Assembly (NCBI GenBank): GCA_020002185.1
Contig: CM034537.1
Location: forward strand, 67,964,048 to 68,028,047
Direction: 5' to 3'
DNA length: 64,000 bases
From: Paraescarpia echinospica
Lineage: Eukaryota; Annelida; Polychaeta; Sabellida; Siboglinidae
Part shown: piece after piece, positions 1 through 13,400 of the stretch
Numbering within the stretch: the first letter of the stretch is position 1
How the letters are laid out: the number at the start of each line of letters is the position of its first letter
Translations under genes and position numbers: made by a program
Notes under the pieces: model-generated
Told to the model about the DNA's origin: nothing
What the model saw: the letters and a program-made list of their open reading frames with translations, nothing else
Database searches by the model: none

Positions 1-640
1 ACAGTCACACATAGACACAGTGAACTAGGAGTATGACAATTGTATTTCATTGTCATGTATTGATATGTTGAGTTTGTGTGATATTTAGCCAATATTTACT
101 TATTAATAAAGTTACTGTTAATGCTATATGACTGGTTAATGTATATTTATTATAATGTTTAATGTGGTTGTAAACATTGCATAAATTATATAACTGTCTT
201 CATAATTATGGACATTCCAGCCTTTCATCGAAATGTAGCGGTCAGTCATTAGTGTGCTAATATTAGCCAATATTAACTTATTAATTAAGTTACTGTTAAT
301 GTGAAATGACTGGTTAATGTATATATTTATTACCATAATTAATGTGGTTTACTGCATGCATAAATTATACAAATATTTTCATAATCATGGACAATATGGC
401 CTTTTACTGAAATGTGTCGGTCTGTCGAGATCGCGTGCTAATTACCTAATATTGACTAATTAAATTATTATTAATTGATTTGTTAATGAATATTTATTAA
501 CATCATTAATGTGGTTATACACATTGTATAATATGTATAGATATCTTCATAATCATAGGCATTATGGCCTTTAATTGGAACGTATCGGTCTGTTGAGTTT
601 GTATGCTACATTACAAAAATTAACTAATCAATTGCATTAA
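1..640. repeat. AT-rich ~180-bp tandem repeat, about 3.5 degenerate copies
   Basis: Blocks beginning near 88, 262 and 440 share the same order of words: GCCAATATT, TTACTGTTAATG, ACTGGTTAATGTATAT, then TTCATAAT-ATGGAC and CGGTC. The spacing is about 175-180 bp. The copies have diverged by substitutions and small indels. It is satellite-like, with no coding potential. The array probably continues left of the window. Confidence 0.75.
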
Positions 641-986
641 TTTGGTTATAATTATTACTAAAAAATATTATATATTGTAAATTTATTACTCTGGTCAATG
701 TGTTTGAAAACCCTGAAAACAGTATTTAAATATCTGTATAAATAAAAAAAGTTATGACATTTTAAAGCAAATATTTATCTACTGAAAACACAAAAATGAG
801 TCCATTTTACCATTGTAAGAGATACACAAAAATTACACAGTTTTTCCGTCTTAAAATCGCAATATCTTTTGATCTATTAAAGGTATCTTAATAAAATAAA
901 CAGTTATGTGATCCTTAACCTATTACCTTTAATTTAAGCCCATTCTCAATGTTCTAGCATATAACATTTTTTGTTGAAGTGCCTAG
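641..986. other. AT-rich intergenic DNA, nothing recognised
   Basis: No convincing ORF, RNA gene or repeat structure was seen between the tandem repeat and the foldback element. Confidence 0.6.
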
Positions 987-1328
987 TTTGACAGGTGCGT
1001 GTTTAGTTGATATGGCGATCATCCGAAATCTACTCCAAACGTGTCGCGGTGCCATCACAACCGGAAAGGCGATGCCACTAAGGCATATCTAGTTCTGCTT
1101 TACGCACGTATTCTGAAATCTCATTGAAATGTTGAGTTTATAGATACAAAATATATAAATCGATATTTTAATGTTAAAAACTCGAAAAATTTACACCTAA
1201 AAGACCATTTCACTGACAATTATCTCGATCGACAGTGATTTTGTAATTTTCCGGTTGTGATGGCACCGCGACACGTTTGGAGTACATTTTGGATGATCGC
1301 CATATCAACAAAACACGCACCTGTCAAA
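987..1328. mobile_element. 342-bp foldback/MITE-like element at the NOC2L promoter
   Basis: Two arms of about 81 bp (987-1067 and 1247-1328) are near-perfect inverted repeats. The outer ends read TTTGACAGGTGCGTGTTT and, on the other side, its complement; the inner ends read CATCACAACCGGAAA and TTTTCCGGTTGTGATG. A 179-bp AT-rich spacer separates them and no ORF is present. The element ends 74 bp before the proposed NOC2L start codon, so it lies in or beside the promoter. No clear target-site duplication was seen, so it may be a MITE or another kind of large palindrome. Confidence 0.75.
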
Positions 1329-1402
1329 CAGTGTTGTTTTGTTGCATAAAAGTCCCCCAAACACAATAAATTTAACAAATACAGTTCGGTTTTGTGTCTA
1401 TA

Positions 1403-4400
1403 ATGATGGGGAATGATGAAACGAATACGGCAGCGTTGAAAAAAATTAGGTAAAAAGATCGTTTAATAGCGTTAATAATAAAGGCCAAGAAGATGCAGGA
1501 TTACCTGATTCTGAGCCGTTTGATCCTTTCTATCTGGGGACGTAAAATATCACACGCATGGAAATGGAAAAAAACCTGTCTTGTACTCACTGAGCTGGAA
1601 TCTCATTCTCTAAATTTCTAATATCAGTGTGTAATGCCAGAATAATCTACCAAATGATTGTGGGCTCTATTGAAAGAAGGAGAAGAGTTTTGTCGTAATA
1701 TGAAATCACTTGTTCATTTCGGCGATTGAGCCTGTTTTTACCATAATTTACGTGTCCATAAATATATGACAATTTATATAGGCCTAAGGCCAAGCCGAAG
1801 GCTAATTAAGGGAAATGCGATATTATACATATTTAGATATCATAAGGAAATTACTGTTTGAAAATGTTGAAAAAGTTACACAATGCAGTCTTTTTCAGAA
1901 CATTATTATTTAATAATAATGCTTATATTATAGTCATGCTGACCTATCTGGCAGTAACGGTTGTCACTGCCGAGGTGCATGTTGTTCCAGGTGTTGTGTG
2001 TCAATGGTTCTTCTACACTACCCTTTAACAGGACAGGAATGACACTAAGTTTTAAATCATGATTATTTGAGTAATGTGATTTACACAGTACCCTGCACAT
2101 GTTGAGAGCCAGATTTTACACCAAGCGTATTATATTTGTACTGTGTGTCGGTCTAGAAAATCGGTGGGGTCGAAGAGTGCAACAGAGTTTCTGGCCAATG
2201 GCTTGGACAGCAGCAGTGATGGGGAGACTGGACCAGCTTCAACCAAACACATCACCAAGAAGACTAAAACAAAGTCAAAGAAAAAGTAAATCTAATGTTA
2301 GATAACATTCCTTCAAATTCAGTGCACTTAATTACATATTTTCATAATGTTTTGTGGAATAATTGAAATTTTAAGGAATTTCAGCTCTAATTGTAGTTAT
2401 TAAATTATAATTGAAACGCTTGATAGTGTTCATGATTATACTGACATTGTTGAGTTCATCAACACTCCTTTGGAGAAATAGTTATTAAGTCATGCAACAA
2501 CTTTGACTGTCTTAGTATTTGCTGGAATTAAAAACTTCCTCCTCAGTTGATTTTACCAGTCATGAATCAAGTCCATTAATGTTCATATATGCATCAAGTG
2601 AATATTTTAAGTGATATGTGCAGTGAGTTTAATAACAGGATTATTCTTTTGTTAAAATCATCAACAAGAATTGAGTTTTATCATATTACATCGGGTAATT
2701 TGTAGAAGTATAAATAGCATGCCGTAGTGGATACTAGATTTATTCTTTTTTTTTTTTTCAAAATTAATCTAAAACGAGGCAGTAAAAACCAGAGGATACA
2801 ATTTTTGTCAGAGGACGAGGAAGGGTGATTTTCAGTGTTGGCTCGTGCTTTCAGTTGCTGATTTTACTTGATGCTGTAGGAAGCCACTGGAGTCAATGTC
2901 GGCTACAGAGTTCATGGCAGATGGCCTTGACAGCAGCAGTGATGACGAACGGGCCAACAACAGTGCTGCAGTTTCCACCAAAGACATCACCACAAAGACA
3001 CAGAAAATGTAGACACATTTGTATCACAGATTTCTTAATGATCATACCTAGCAAATCTTTTGTTAAAGAATTCTTTGCGTTGTGTCATCTCACCTCACTG
3101 TGGGGGCAAAATATGGCTTTATTTTAATAATATTAGAAGTTGTTTGAATTAGTGCTGCATAAAACATGTATTGTTGAATTGATACAAGTGCTGGGTGGAG
3201 TTGGAATGCATTTAATTAAAGTGTGGTTGTTTCTAAAAGATTAACCATTTCAGTGACGGTATCGGCACAATTGGCTGTGGCACTGAAACGGTTAAGAAAG
3301 GAGGACTTGGTCTGTTGTAGGGGCAAGGAGAAGGTGACGGCTGTGACGACAATGAAGTCATCAATGAGCCGGCTGCAGCAGCAGGACCCGGAGTTCTACG
3401 AGTTTCTAAAGAAGGAAGACAAAGAGTTGCTGGATTTTGATGCATCAGATGATGATGATGATGAATCTAACGATGACGATGATGGGACACATAAACTTCC
3501 TGCAAAACTTGCGGTACAAAAACTGAAAATAATGTAACAGCAAAAAAATTATGGACCCACCATTTGACAAAGAGTCTGTTATCGCTGCTGGGTCAGATTT
3601 ACTATGGAGCAGTTGAATGCTTTCAACATTTAGTTTAAAGTAAATGACTATAAAAACATTGCTGAAGTTCCTTTTTTGTGGAAGGTGTTTGACTTTATAT
3701 ATATTATATATATATATGGCGAATCAGTTTATGTTATGAACAATCAATCTACATTTGTCCACTGTCCAGTGCAACTGCTGAAACCAATATAACTGTAAAA
3801 CGAACTGAAAGTTTGGCACTAGAGATACAAGCCACCTAGGAGAAAATCAGATGTCGGTTTGATTGATCACTTTCCTTTGATTGACAGGTGGCGAGTGATG
3901 AGAGTTTCCTTTGATTGACAGGTGGCGAGTGATGAGAGTGAAACAGAAAATGAGGAGGAGGAGGAGGAGGAGGAGGTGAAAGAACAGAAGAAGACAAAGA
4001 AAGAGCCACGAGTGTCAGTGACAATGAAACTGGTCAAAAAGTGGTCTGAGCTGCTTCGTGTGAGTTGTCTTTAAGTGGTCCAAGCTGCTTCGTGTGAGTG
4101 TCTTTAAGTGGTCCGAGTTGCTTCGTGTGAACTGGCTTTAAGTGGTCCGAGTTGCTTCTTGTGAGTTGGCTTTAAGTGGTCCGAGTTGCTTCGTGTGAGT
4201 TGGCTTTAAGTGGTCCGAGCTGCTTTGTGTCAGTTTGTTTTTAAGTGGTCGGAGCTGCTTTGTGTCAGTTTGTTTTTAAGTGGTCCGAGTTGCTTCGTGT
4301 GAGTTGGCTTTAAGTGGTCCGAGCTGCTTCGTGTGAGTTGGCTTTAAGTGGTCCGAGCTGCTTCATGTCAGTTTGTCTTTAAGTGGTCCGAGCTGCTTCG

Positions 4401-7400
4401 TGTCAGTTTGTCTTTAAGTGGTCCAAGTTGCTTCGTGTCAGTTTGTCTTTAAGTGGTCTGAGCTGCTTCGTGTCAGTTTGTCTTTAAGTGGTCCGAGCTG
4501 CTTTGTGTCAGTTTGTCTTTAAGTGGTCCGAGTTGCTTCGTGTGAGTTGTCTTTAAGTGGTCCGAGCTGCTTCGTGTGAGTTGGCTTTAAGTGGTCCAAG
4601 CTGCTTCGTGTGAGTGTCTTTAAGTGGTCCGAGTTGCTTTGTGTGAGTTGTCTTTAAGTGGTCCGAGCTGCTTCGTGTGAGTTTGTTTTTAAGTGGTCCG
4701 AGTTGCTTCGTGTGAGTTGGCTTTAAGTGGTCCGAGTTGCTTCGTGTGAGTTGGCTTTAAGTGGTCCGAATTGCTTCGTGTGAGTTGGCTTTAAGTGGTC
4801 CGAGTTGCTTCGTGTGTGTTGTCTTTAAATGGTCCGAGCTGCTTCGTGTGAGTTGTCTTTGGTTTATGGCAAGTTGTTTCCTTGCTTTGTGTCTTTTTAG
4901 ATGTGTTTTCTAAATATTTGACGGTTGTTTATTTTATGACATGCTGTCCATCTTGTTTACCTGCATGCTTTGGTTCCTAACAATCTTGACTGGACAAACA
5001 AAGCATGGGCTGTTGAAATGACATGAAATACTGAAGCAAATACAGGGTATTGAGATTTTTCAAAAACATTTGGATTGCTAGAAAATATGGATTATTAAAG
5101 AACAAATAAATGAAAGATAACGGTATTTCTTCAATTCAATGTGCTTTAGGGGGTTGTTCACTTATGATTACCTTTTCATAGGGGGAAGGGGGCAGAGTCT
5201 AGGGATGTTCACCTATGCTTACCTTTTCATAGGGGGAAGGGGCAGAGTCTAGGGTTGTTCATCCACGATTACCTTTTCATAGGGGGAAGGGGGCAGAGTC
5301 TAGGGTTGTTCACCTACGATTACCTTTTCATAGGGGGAAGGGGCAGAGTCTAGGGTTGTTCACCTACGATTACCTTTTCATAGGGGGAAGGGGCAGAGTC
5401 TAGGGTTGTTCACCTACGATTACCTATGCATGGGAAGAAGGGGGCAGAATCTAGGTTTGTTCACCTACGATTACCTATTCATGGGAAGAAGAGGGCAGAG
5501 TCGAGGGTTGTTCACCTACAATTACCTTTTCATAGGGGGAAGGGAGCATAGTCTAGGGTTGTTCACCTACGATTACCTATTCATGGGAAGAAGGGGGCAG
5601 ATTCAAGGGTTGTTCACCTACGATTACCTATTCATGGGAAGAAGGGGGCAGAGTCTAGGTTTGTTCACCTACGATTACCTATTCATGGGAAGAAGGGGGT
5701 AGATTCTCAGGGTTGTTCACCTACGATTACCTATTCATGGGAAGAAGGGGGCAGAGTCTAGGGTTGTTTACCTACGATTACCTTTTCATAGGGGGAAGGG
5801 GGCAGAGTCTAGTGACTATAATAATGTTGGTCACATGTAAGTTGCTCAACCGTTTTGATAATAAAGAAATGTTTGTAAACATTAGTATATTGGTTGCTAT
5901 AATATGTCCTTTGCGTGTGCCATGTGATAGCACAGTTACATACCTACATATGACATAGTGATATAATAAAGATGTACCATGTTTGGTGCCAGTGTTTATG
6001 TTTTGCTTGAGTTCTGTGTCTGATAGAGGTACTACGAATTTATGATGTTTTTTTGTGCTGTGATTCAGGAGAAAGCCTCTTTGGGAGCCATCCACAGTGC
6101 GGTGTCAGCCTTCAAAGCTGCTGTTCAGGAGACAACTAGTGAGTCAATGGAACATGGCAAATACAGAGTGGAAGGCAGCCATGGTGAGGTTTCTACATAG
6201 GCATATCACATACATTTGCTGTTCTCTGACACAGTCCGTCATGCGGAATCTTCGTGTGGTTTTCATTAGAAAATGTTTTGGTTTTGAAAACGTTCCACGG
6301 CGGAAGCATCGTGTGTCACAATTGGTCGCCATCAACGTGTTGAAAACTAAGTTTAAGTTGTTGAGAGAATAGTGGGCGGTCGAATTGTTGAAGTGTCTTG
6401 AGAGAATGGAGTTATTAAAAAATGATACCTGGTAGTTTATCCTTCCTTAACCCGTTAGACCCCTGCCAGTTAAATTGGCATGTATCCCTGTTCCCCAGGC
6501 TGCAGCCACAGATCTCAACATTTCTGGGTGCTGCAGTTTTTAAGCTGTATCTTCAGAACTGTTGATTTTCTATAATTGCAAGTTGTGTTTATTTTGATGT
6601 CCATTGAATTATGTTTAAAATTATGTGACTGGTGTTGATTGGTTAAATATATGTTGTCATTTATAGGTGACAAACATAGAAAATGTATATTCTGGACAAC
6701 TGTAGAGTGGAATATCATACATTTTATTGACATCGAATGCATTAGACATGAGATAAATTAGTTCACTTTGTATAAATATAGACAGCAAACACAGCCTTAT
6801 AAGTCTTCTATCTTGGTTGCTGTCATCCTACATATGGCTTCTGTGTCGCGTCAACGTCAGTGTTGACATTGTGATCACTAGCATATTGACACCTGAAACA
6901 ACCAAATGTCAACCATTAGAACAAATGACAGAGTGTTAGAATATGTACCCTAATAATTCATTATAATAAAAGACATAATTTTCATATAGTAACATATAAA
7001 CAACAGTCTCCGACTCTCCGTGCCGAAAACCCAACTGACGGTGACCAAACTTGGACAACGAAACATACACAAAAACCAAGTCATCCATTTTATCGTTCAT
7101 TCAGTTGCATTTCTAACGTAATGTCAACTTACCTTTAGTTCACTGTCAGAAATGTTCCATCCTACGAAATAATAGCGCAAACTTCGTCATTAGTAAACAA
7201 CTACGATGTCCAAGGCACTGCCATTTTTGAAGGTCCACAGGTGGCGAACTTCTATTGCGAAAAACTCATTTGTTTTCAATGCAACCACATGTTGAAAATA
7301 CCCACAATTCATAGCTTTAATATCAAGGAATCAGCCAGTATTAGTCTCTTAAGTATCCGCAAGATGGAGCCACCGCTAGAGGCTGTATTTCCACCGGATG

Positions 7401-10400
7401 GTTTCGGGCGCTCTGGGGAGAAAACACCCGGGTGCTTTCGGATGCGCGGGGACTAATGGATTAAGGACATTGTCACCTGAGTGTTCTGTGCCGGCTTTTC
7501 ATTGTTTCACGTAACTATTTATTAAAACAAGAAACATTTAAAGGCTTCTTGTAATACGATATTCATGATGTAATATAAGATAAGATGCTCTGTCAATGTG
7601 TGCAATAATTAGGGATCATTTCAGAACATTGATGTCCAATATTAGACGAAATTACTTTTGGGGAGAGGGTCAGAGCCAGTTTTTGTTTGGCATCAGACTT
7701 AAACCAACATAATGGAGAAATAAAATTTAGAAATATCGATATATATATATAATTACCATATTTTCATTTTTGTGGCGAATCAATAATTACTAAAAAAATA
7801 AAAAAATGTTTACAAACAGTGCATCATAGTATACAAAATGGTTTGGTTTATATTAGTTCGTGAAAACATAAAAAAAAAAAGTGTAAAGAAAATCAATGGT
7901 TTGGTGTCACGATTGAACCAGCGTTGCACGGTTGTAAAATAAATGACAAGAAACCAACGCGTCTACCAACTCAGCTAGCGACATCGACGGAAATTCACTG
8001 ACTGATTTAAGTTGTTATGATAAATTGTACAGCTCCTCCTTCACACATCGATATTCTAGTGATATTATGAGGTTATACACGTTACTTTCTGTAGCTGGAT
8101 ACAATATATGTTTGCTATGTATGTTTATTGGTGTAGATTATCTCCCGTTGGTTGCATTCAATGTAATTATTCTGAAAACGAGCCCAAGCTCGGCGAAACC
8201 TAGTCGACTTGTAGGCCCATTCACATTCGTTGTTTTGAATAAAATTGGATTCATGTGGAACCGTAAGATAAATGTTTGTTCCTCTATGATGACTAGTATT
8301 ACATCAGAATATTGCACAATAACTCATTCTGACATTCGTTTCGACCCAAAAGCTATCCTTGTAAACATGCTCTGAATGCATGGAAAGGGTCGGCCTGATG
8401 CGAGTGTGGGTTATATGTGACGTCACGATACCAAGTGATCGTCTAGCTCATTAAATTTTCCGCGAGAATCGCTACACAGACGGGTTTAAAATCGAATTTA
8501 TGCTACAAATGTATTTTTCTGTATTTTTTTAATGTTACAAACAATGTTAAACTTTGTGTACATATGGAAAACGGATTTTAGGTAATGCCTTGTTTTAATT
8601 TCCTTTAAGTGGCAGTTTTTGGGTAGTCGAGTGCTATAATAGTTGATATTGAATCTGTTTTTAGTGTTCAACGCTGTAGTGCGGCTTTGTATCACGGAGT
8701 TGCTTCCTGCCGTCAATAAACTTCTCAAACTGCCCGAGCAGAACTCGTCACAGAAGAAACCAGTGCAGCCTTCTGGCAGCAAGATGTGGACCAAAGTGCG
8801 CATTGATCTGAAGTCATACCTGCAAGACCTAATGCAGGTATGTGTGAATGGTCTCAACCAAACAACATTTACACAGTTATTCCAAGGGAAATATCACAGC
8901 AAATAGTCAAAAACGTTTTCCATTTTGTTATCAGTATGCATTGATGTGTAGGTACCATTTTGCAGTTAAGATGTTAGTGTGATTATCTGTTGAAAGGATA
9001 TGAGATGATAATTTCAGCTGACTTTTAAAAAAGTTTGTCTAGATAACATCACTATTGCTTATTATATTATATTTACTATTTAAAAAATAAACATGTACAT
9101 ATCCATTAATATGTCTACATTGTTTTGCATTATTTTCGATAGAACAGTGGCTCACATGCTAGCAAAGGTGTAAGTCTTAATGCCATATGGGAGTGTCTTT
9201 GATTATGGAAAGAATTTTTTTTTATATTGTTTCAACATGTGCCCTGGGCTATCTCTGCAGGGGAATATCACCAGGGGGCAAGGCAGATTGTTACACTGTT
9301 GCTACACAAGATGACATGTAATTATTATCTGTGTTTACAGTTGATGTCTCAGCTAGCTGAGCCGACCGTCCTCAATGTGATCTTGAGACATGTTCATCAG
9401 ATGGTTCCATTCTACGTCTGCTTCCCAAGACTTACGCAACTGCTCCTCAAGGTCACCCTGCCCTTGACCTACTTCTTTTATAGCTGCATGTTGTCACATA
9501 TTATTTTTGTTATTCTCTTAGTATTTTTGTCTGCCGGGACCATTTCACTAACATTCTTATAAGCACAATTTTGCTCTTTAAAATAAATTTCGTTCCGAGG
9601 GACGAAAATGGTATCTTCAGTGATACAGTAGTGATTTTTTCATTTTGAAAACGTTTCTTCAATTTATTAACAGATCGTATTAAATAATGGATTCTCTGTA
9701 TGGGCTTATTGCCTTAGTAAAATATTTCCTGTTCTTCCAGATTGATCGTCCAATACCAGTTTCTAAGATTATTCATCACCCATATTCCGTGAAGCAGATC
9801 TTCCAATTTCTGCTAGTATATCAAACATCTAATGTGACCTAGATGTATGAAAATTATCAGTGGTGTTTGTGTTTATAAATAAACTTAGCAGTGGTGTTTA
9901 TAAAACACCTTAACAGCAGTGTGTGTGTGTGTTTACAGAAGGTGATCGGTCTGTGGAGTGCGGCGTCAGTAGAGACGACCAGAGTGTTGGCGTTCCTCTG
10001 TATTAGTCGTCTCCTTCACGTCACACAGAACCGCATCCTCGAGACGTGTATCAAAGTGAGTACAACAGTAACAAATGTGACGCGCCACAGTCAACTGAGT
10101 ATCAAGTCGCACACACCTCAAATAGCTATCTAGGTCCCATCAATTTTGTGATTTTTGCAGAAATGCACAACTTATTATCTCATATTTCAATGGCCAGTTT
10201 ACTTTCTTTGATACACAATCCCAAACTTCTGAAATACATTCACTTACAAACTCACACATTAAGAAACAGTAGCGTTAAAATGGCTTCGATTCTCGAAACG
10301 GCATTTTTTAAGTTTACTTCAACTTTAGCAATACATCAAAAACTACTGATGGGATATTTCAACAGATGAGGTATCATTTTAAGGCTTATGATCCGTGGAA

Positions 10401-13400
10401 TCCAAAAAGGTACAGAATTCTATTCCACAATTTTGCAACTTAATACCTACTTTGCTTTAGCAGATCACATGTTATGATAAACATTGACAAACAAATTGAC
10501 ATACTGCATAAAATTGTAATAACAAATTAACTAACTCCAGTCATAGCAATTGCCATTCCATTTAAAACATCTAGTACAAATCATAATGCTTTCAGTTTAA
10601 AAACAACATTTATGAAAGATCTTAAACTTTTCAACAGGTATTTTTGTGCATCAGTGTACATAATTTCCAGATTATATTCCATTGTTCTTGGGCATGAGTG
10701 GCACATGTATTGTGACGTAGCATTCAAAATAAGCTTTCTGCACTATCCTCAAAACTTATATCGATTTTTTTTATAACACAGCTATGCATTTGAAACTCAC
10801 TTCAGCATTTTGACTACCGCTGGCAGTCTTCATCAAGAACTGTTCTTCCTCTGCTCGCACGATGAAAACTGCCAATGGTAGTCAAAACATTGAAGTCGGT
10901 TTCAAATTGATAGTTGTGTTATAAATTAATGTATAAATATAAAAAATCGATTTGAAATTATTCTTCCATCTTGACAGACATTTTCAATAAAACTTCCACC
11001 TCACTGTTGCATCCTCCTCCTCCCCAGCAAATGTACATGGCGTACGTGCGCAACTGCAAGTTCACGTCCCCGACTATGCTACCAATGATCAACTTCATGC
11101 AACGCTCCATGGTGGAGGTGTTTGCCCTCGATGCCACTCTAACCTACCAGTATGCCTTCATCTACATCCGACAGTTGGCTATCCACCTACGGAGCGCCAT
11201 CACTGTCAGAAAGCCGGTATGAATAATATCGATTACGATTAACTAATAATCACAATGACAATAAACTCATTGATCAAACGAGTGTTTTATTTTGAAAATG
11301 GATGCTTATGCAGTTTTTTATTGTAGTTCTGTCGGTCACAATATGCTATTTCTCGACCTGATAATATGTTGTCTTTAGCTACAGATGTGTAAACACACTG
11401 TAAAAACTGAATGAAGATACTCCGTCATATGAATTTACCAAACATGTTTCATATTAGTGTAAATTTGTAGTCGATTTTGACATATTTCTGGATATAAAAC
11501 ATTTGTTGAAACTGTCTGTTTTATAGATATCCGTATTCCTTGTATATAAATAACACCTTTGTAGTAACTCTCCTTTTATCCCAAGCATTAGAAAATCTGC
11601 ATTTGCATAATATGACGTGTAGTTATTGATTAATACTTAACAGGTCACATCTCGATGTGTAAGTGATTTGATGTACATATGAGATCTTGTTTTGGTTTGT
11701 TAGGAAGTGCAACAGACGGTATACAACTGGCAATATATGCACTCACTACATCTGTGGGTACGAATGTTGAGTCAACTGCACCCCAACCCCACCCTTGAGC
11801 CCCTCGTCTACCCCCTCACGCAAGTCATTATAGGCGCCATCAAGTAAGTTATTATTTTATTATTATTACTAACAATTGCATTATGCCTTATATCCGGGAC
11901 CAGCCCATTCAGAGATGCATAGGTTAAGGTTAATATAATTAGATTAAGATTAATAAAATATTGATGTAATAAATCACTAAAATACATGATAGTTTCTGAA
12001 ATAAATAAAGAAGAACTATTATGGTTGTTTTATTAAAAGCCATGTACTATAAAGGTTTCCCCATAATTCTTCCTCTGCTATGTCACGGTGGGGATTAGAC
12101 TTAGATTTTATAGTATTTATGTTATGTGCTTTTTTGAAAAAAATCTACCTCTAAAACAATAATATAGCAAAGCTAAACATGGCATTGAAATTTTGTTGTA
12201 TATGTGTGTGCAAAAAAATCACTACATACATGCATACTTAGATATGTGCACACAGTCATTCATACGTAGGTGCACTCATGCATATATACACACTCACACA
12301 CACACAAGCATACACATACTCACAAGCACGCACACTTACACACTCACACACAAGCACATACACACTCACACACAAGCACATACACACTCACACACATACA
12401 GCTGTACACACACAATATCTGTCGATTTTCTCAGTAAACCTACAGTAAACCTCGGATATAACGAATCGCTTGGGACCGGCCACTTTATTTGTTATATCCA
12501 AACATTTTTACATCTAAACTTTACTATATACTAAAACAAAAAAAATGTGGACCAATTAATTTATTTTATATAAGCGAAATCTGTTGTAAGCAAACTTGTT
12601 ATGTCCGATGTTTACTGTATCAAACAATCTTTTATACCTGTAACCCAGTGACTTGTGTCTTTGTTTAGTTTGTATAGAGTTCAGCCAGTGAGTGTCCATG
12701 TGAGGTAACTGTCACCGTGTGTACAGCGACTGACCACTCAAAACTTGTGTTCCAGGTTGATTCCCACGGCGCGGTACTACCCCCTGAGATTCCACTGCAT
12801 CAAGGCCCTCAACATTCTCTCCAGAGCCACGAACACATTCATCCCTGTCCTGCCCTTCCTCACAGAGGTAAGTCTTCCTCACTATGACGTCTCCTATCAA
12901 CAATTATTTCTGTTTTCCATATGAATTATCTCTGTTACTAATACTACATTGTGTGGGTAACAAATCCAGATACAGTTAATTAATTGCACCTAACCATGCA
13001 GGCTACCTGATATTTTTTATGTTGACAACCAAAACAGTTATTGAGTGATTGAACGTTTTTTATGAAATTATACGCATTTAGTTTAACTGAGCACATCCAG
13101 TATTCTCGCCTTTATATTCTGACAGGTTTATCAAACTTTATGTTGAATTTGGCATAATCATTTTATCACTGTTTAAACTTTAAACAAGCAAAAAACCAGT
13201 TAGCAAGTTGATTAAGAGTTGCCTCCATGTGGTTGCCCAAGTCACTAAGTGATAACGGTGGACAGTACTGGGGTACCTGTATAAGACTTTTTACCCATAG
13301 CCATAAAAATATCACCATTCACTTGCTGTGAGTTATCAATATTCGCTGCTGTAGGCAGTAAGCAGGTGGGCAGAGCAAGGAGTTAAAATTGGTTTGATGG

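Noticed and set aside
5406..5958. ORF with 17-residue repeats ([13 protein letters not shown])
   Set aside because: Arises from a 51-bp minisatellite inside an intron of NOC2L; neighbouring 50-bp units break the frame.
8025..8857. ORFs of 116 and 119 codons in NOC2L intron 6
   Set aside because: One overlaps exon 7 in antisense; neither has recognisable motifs.
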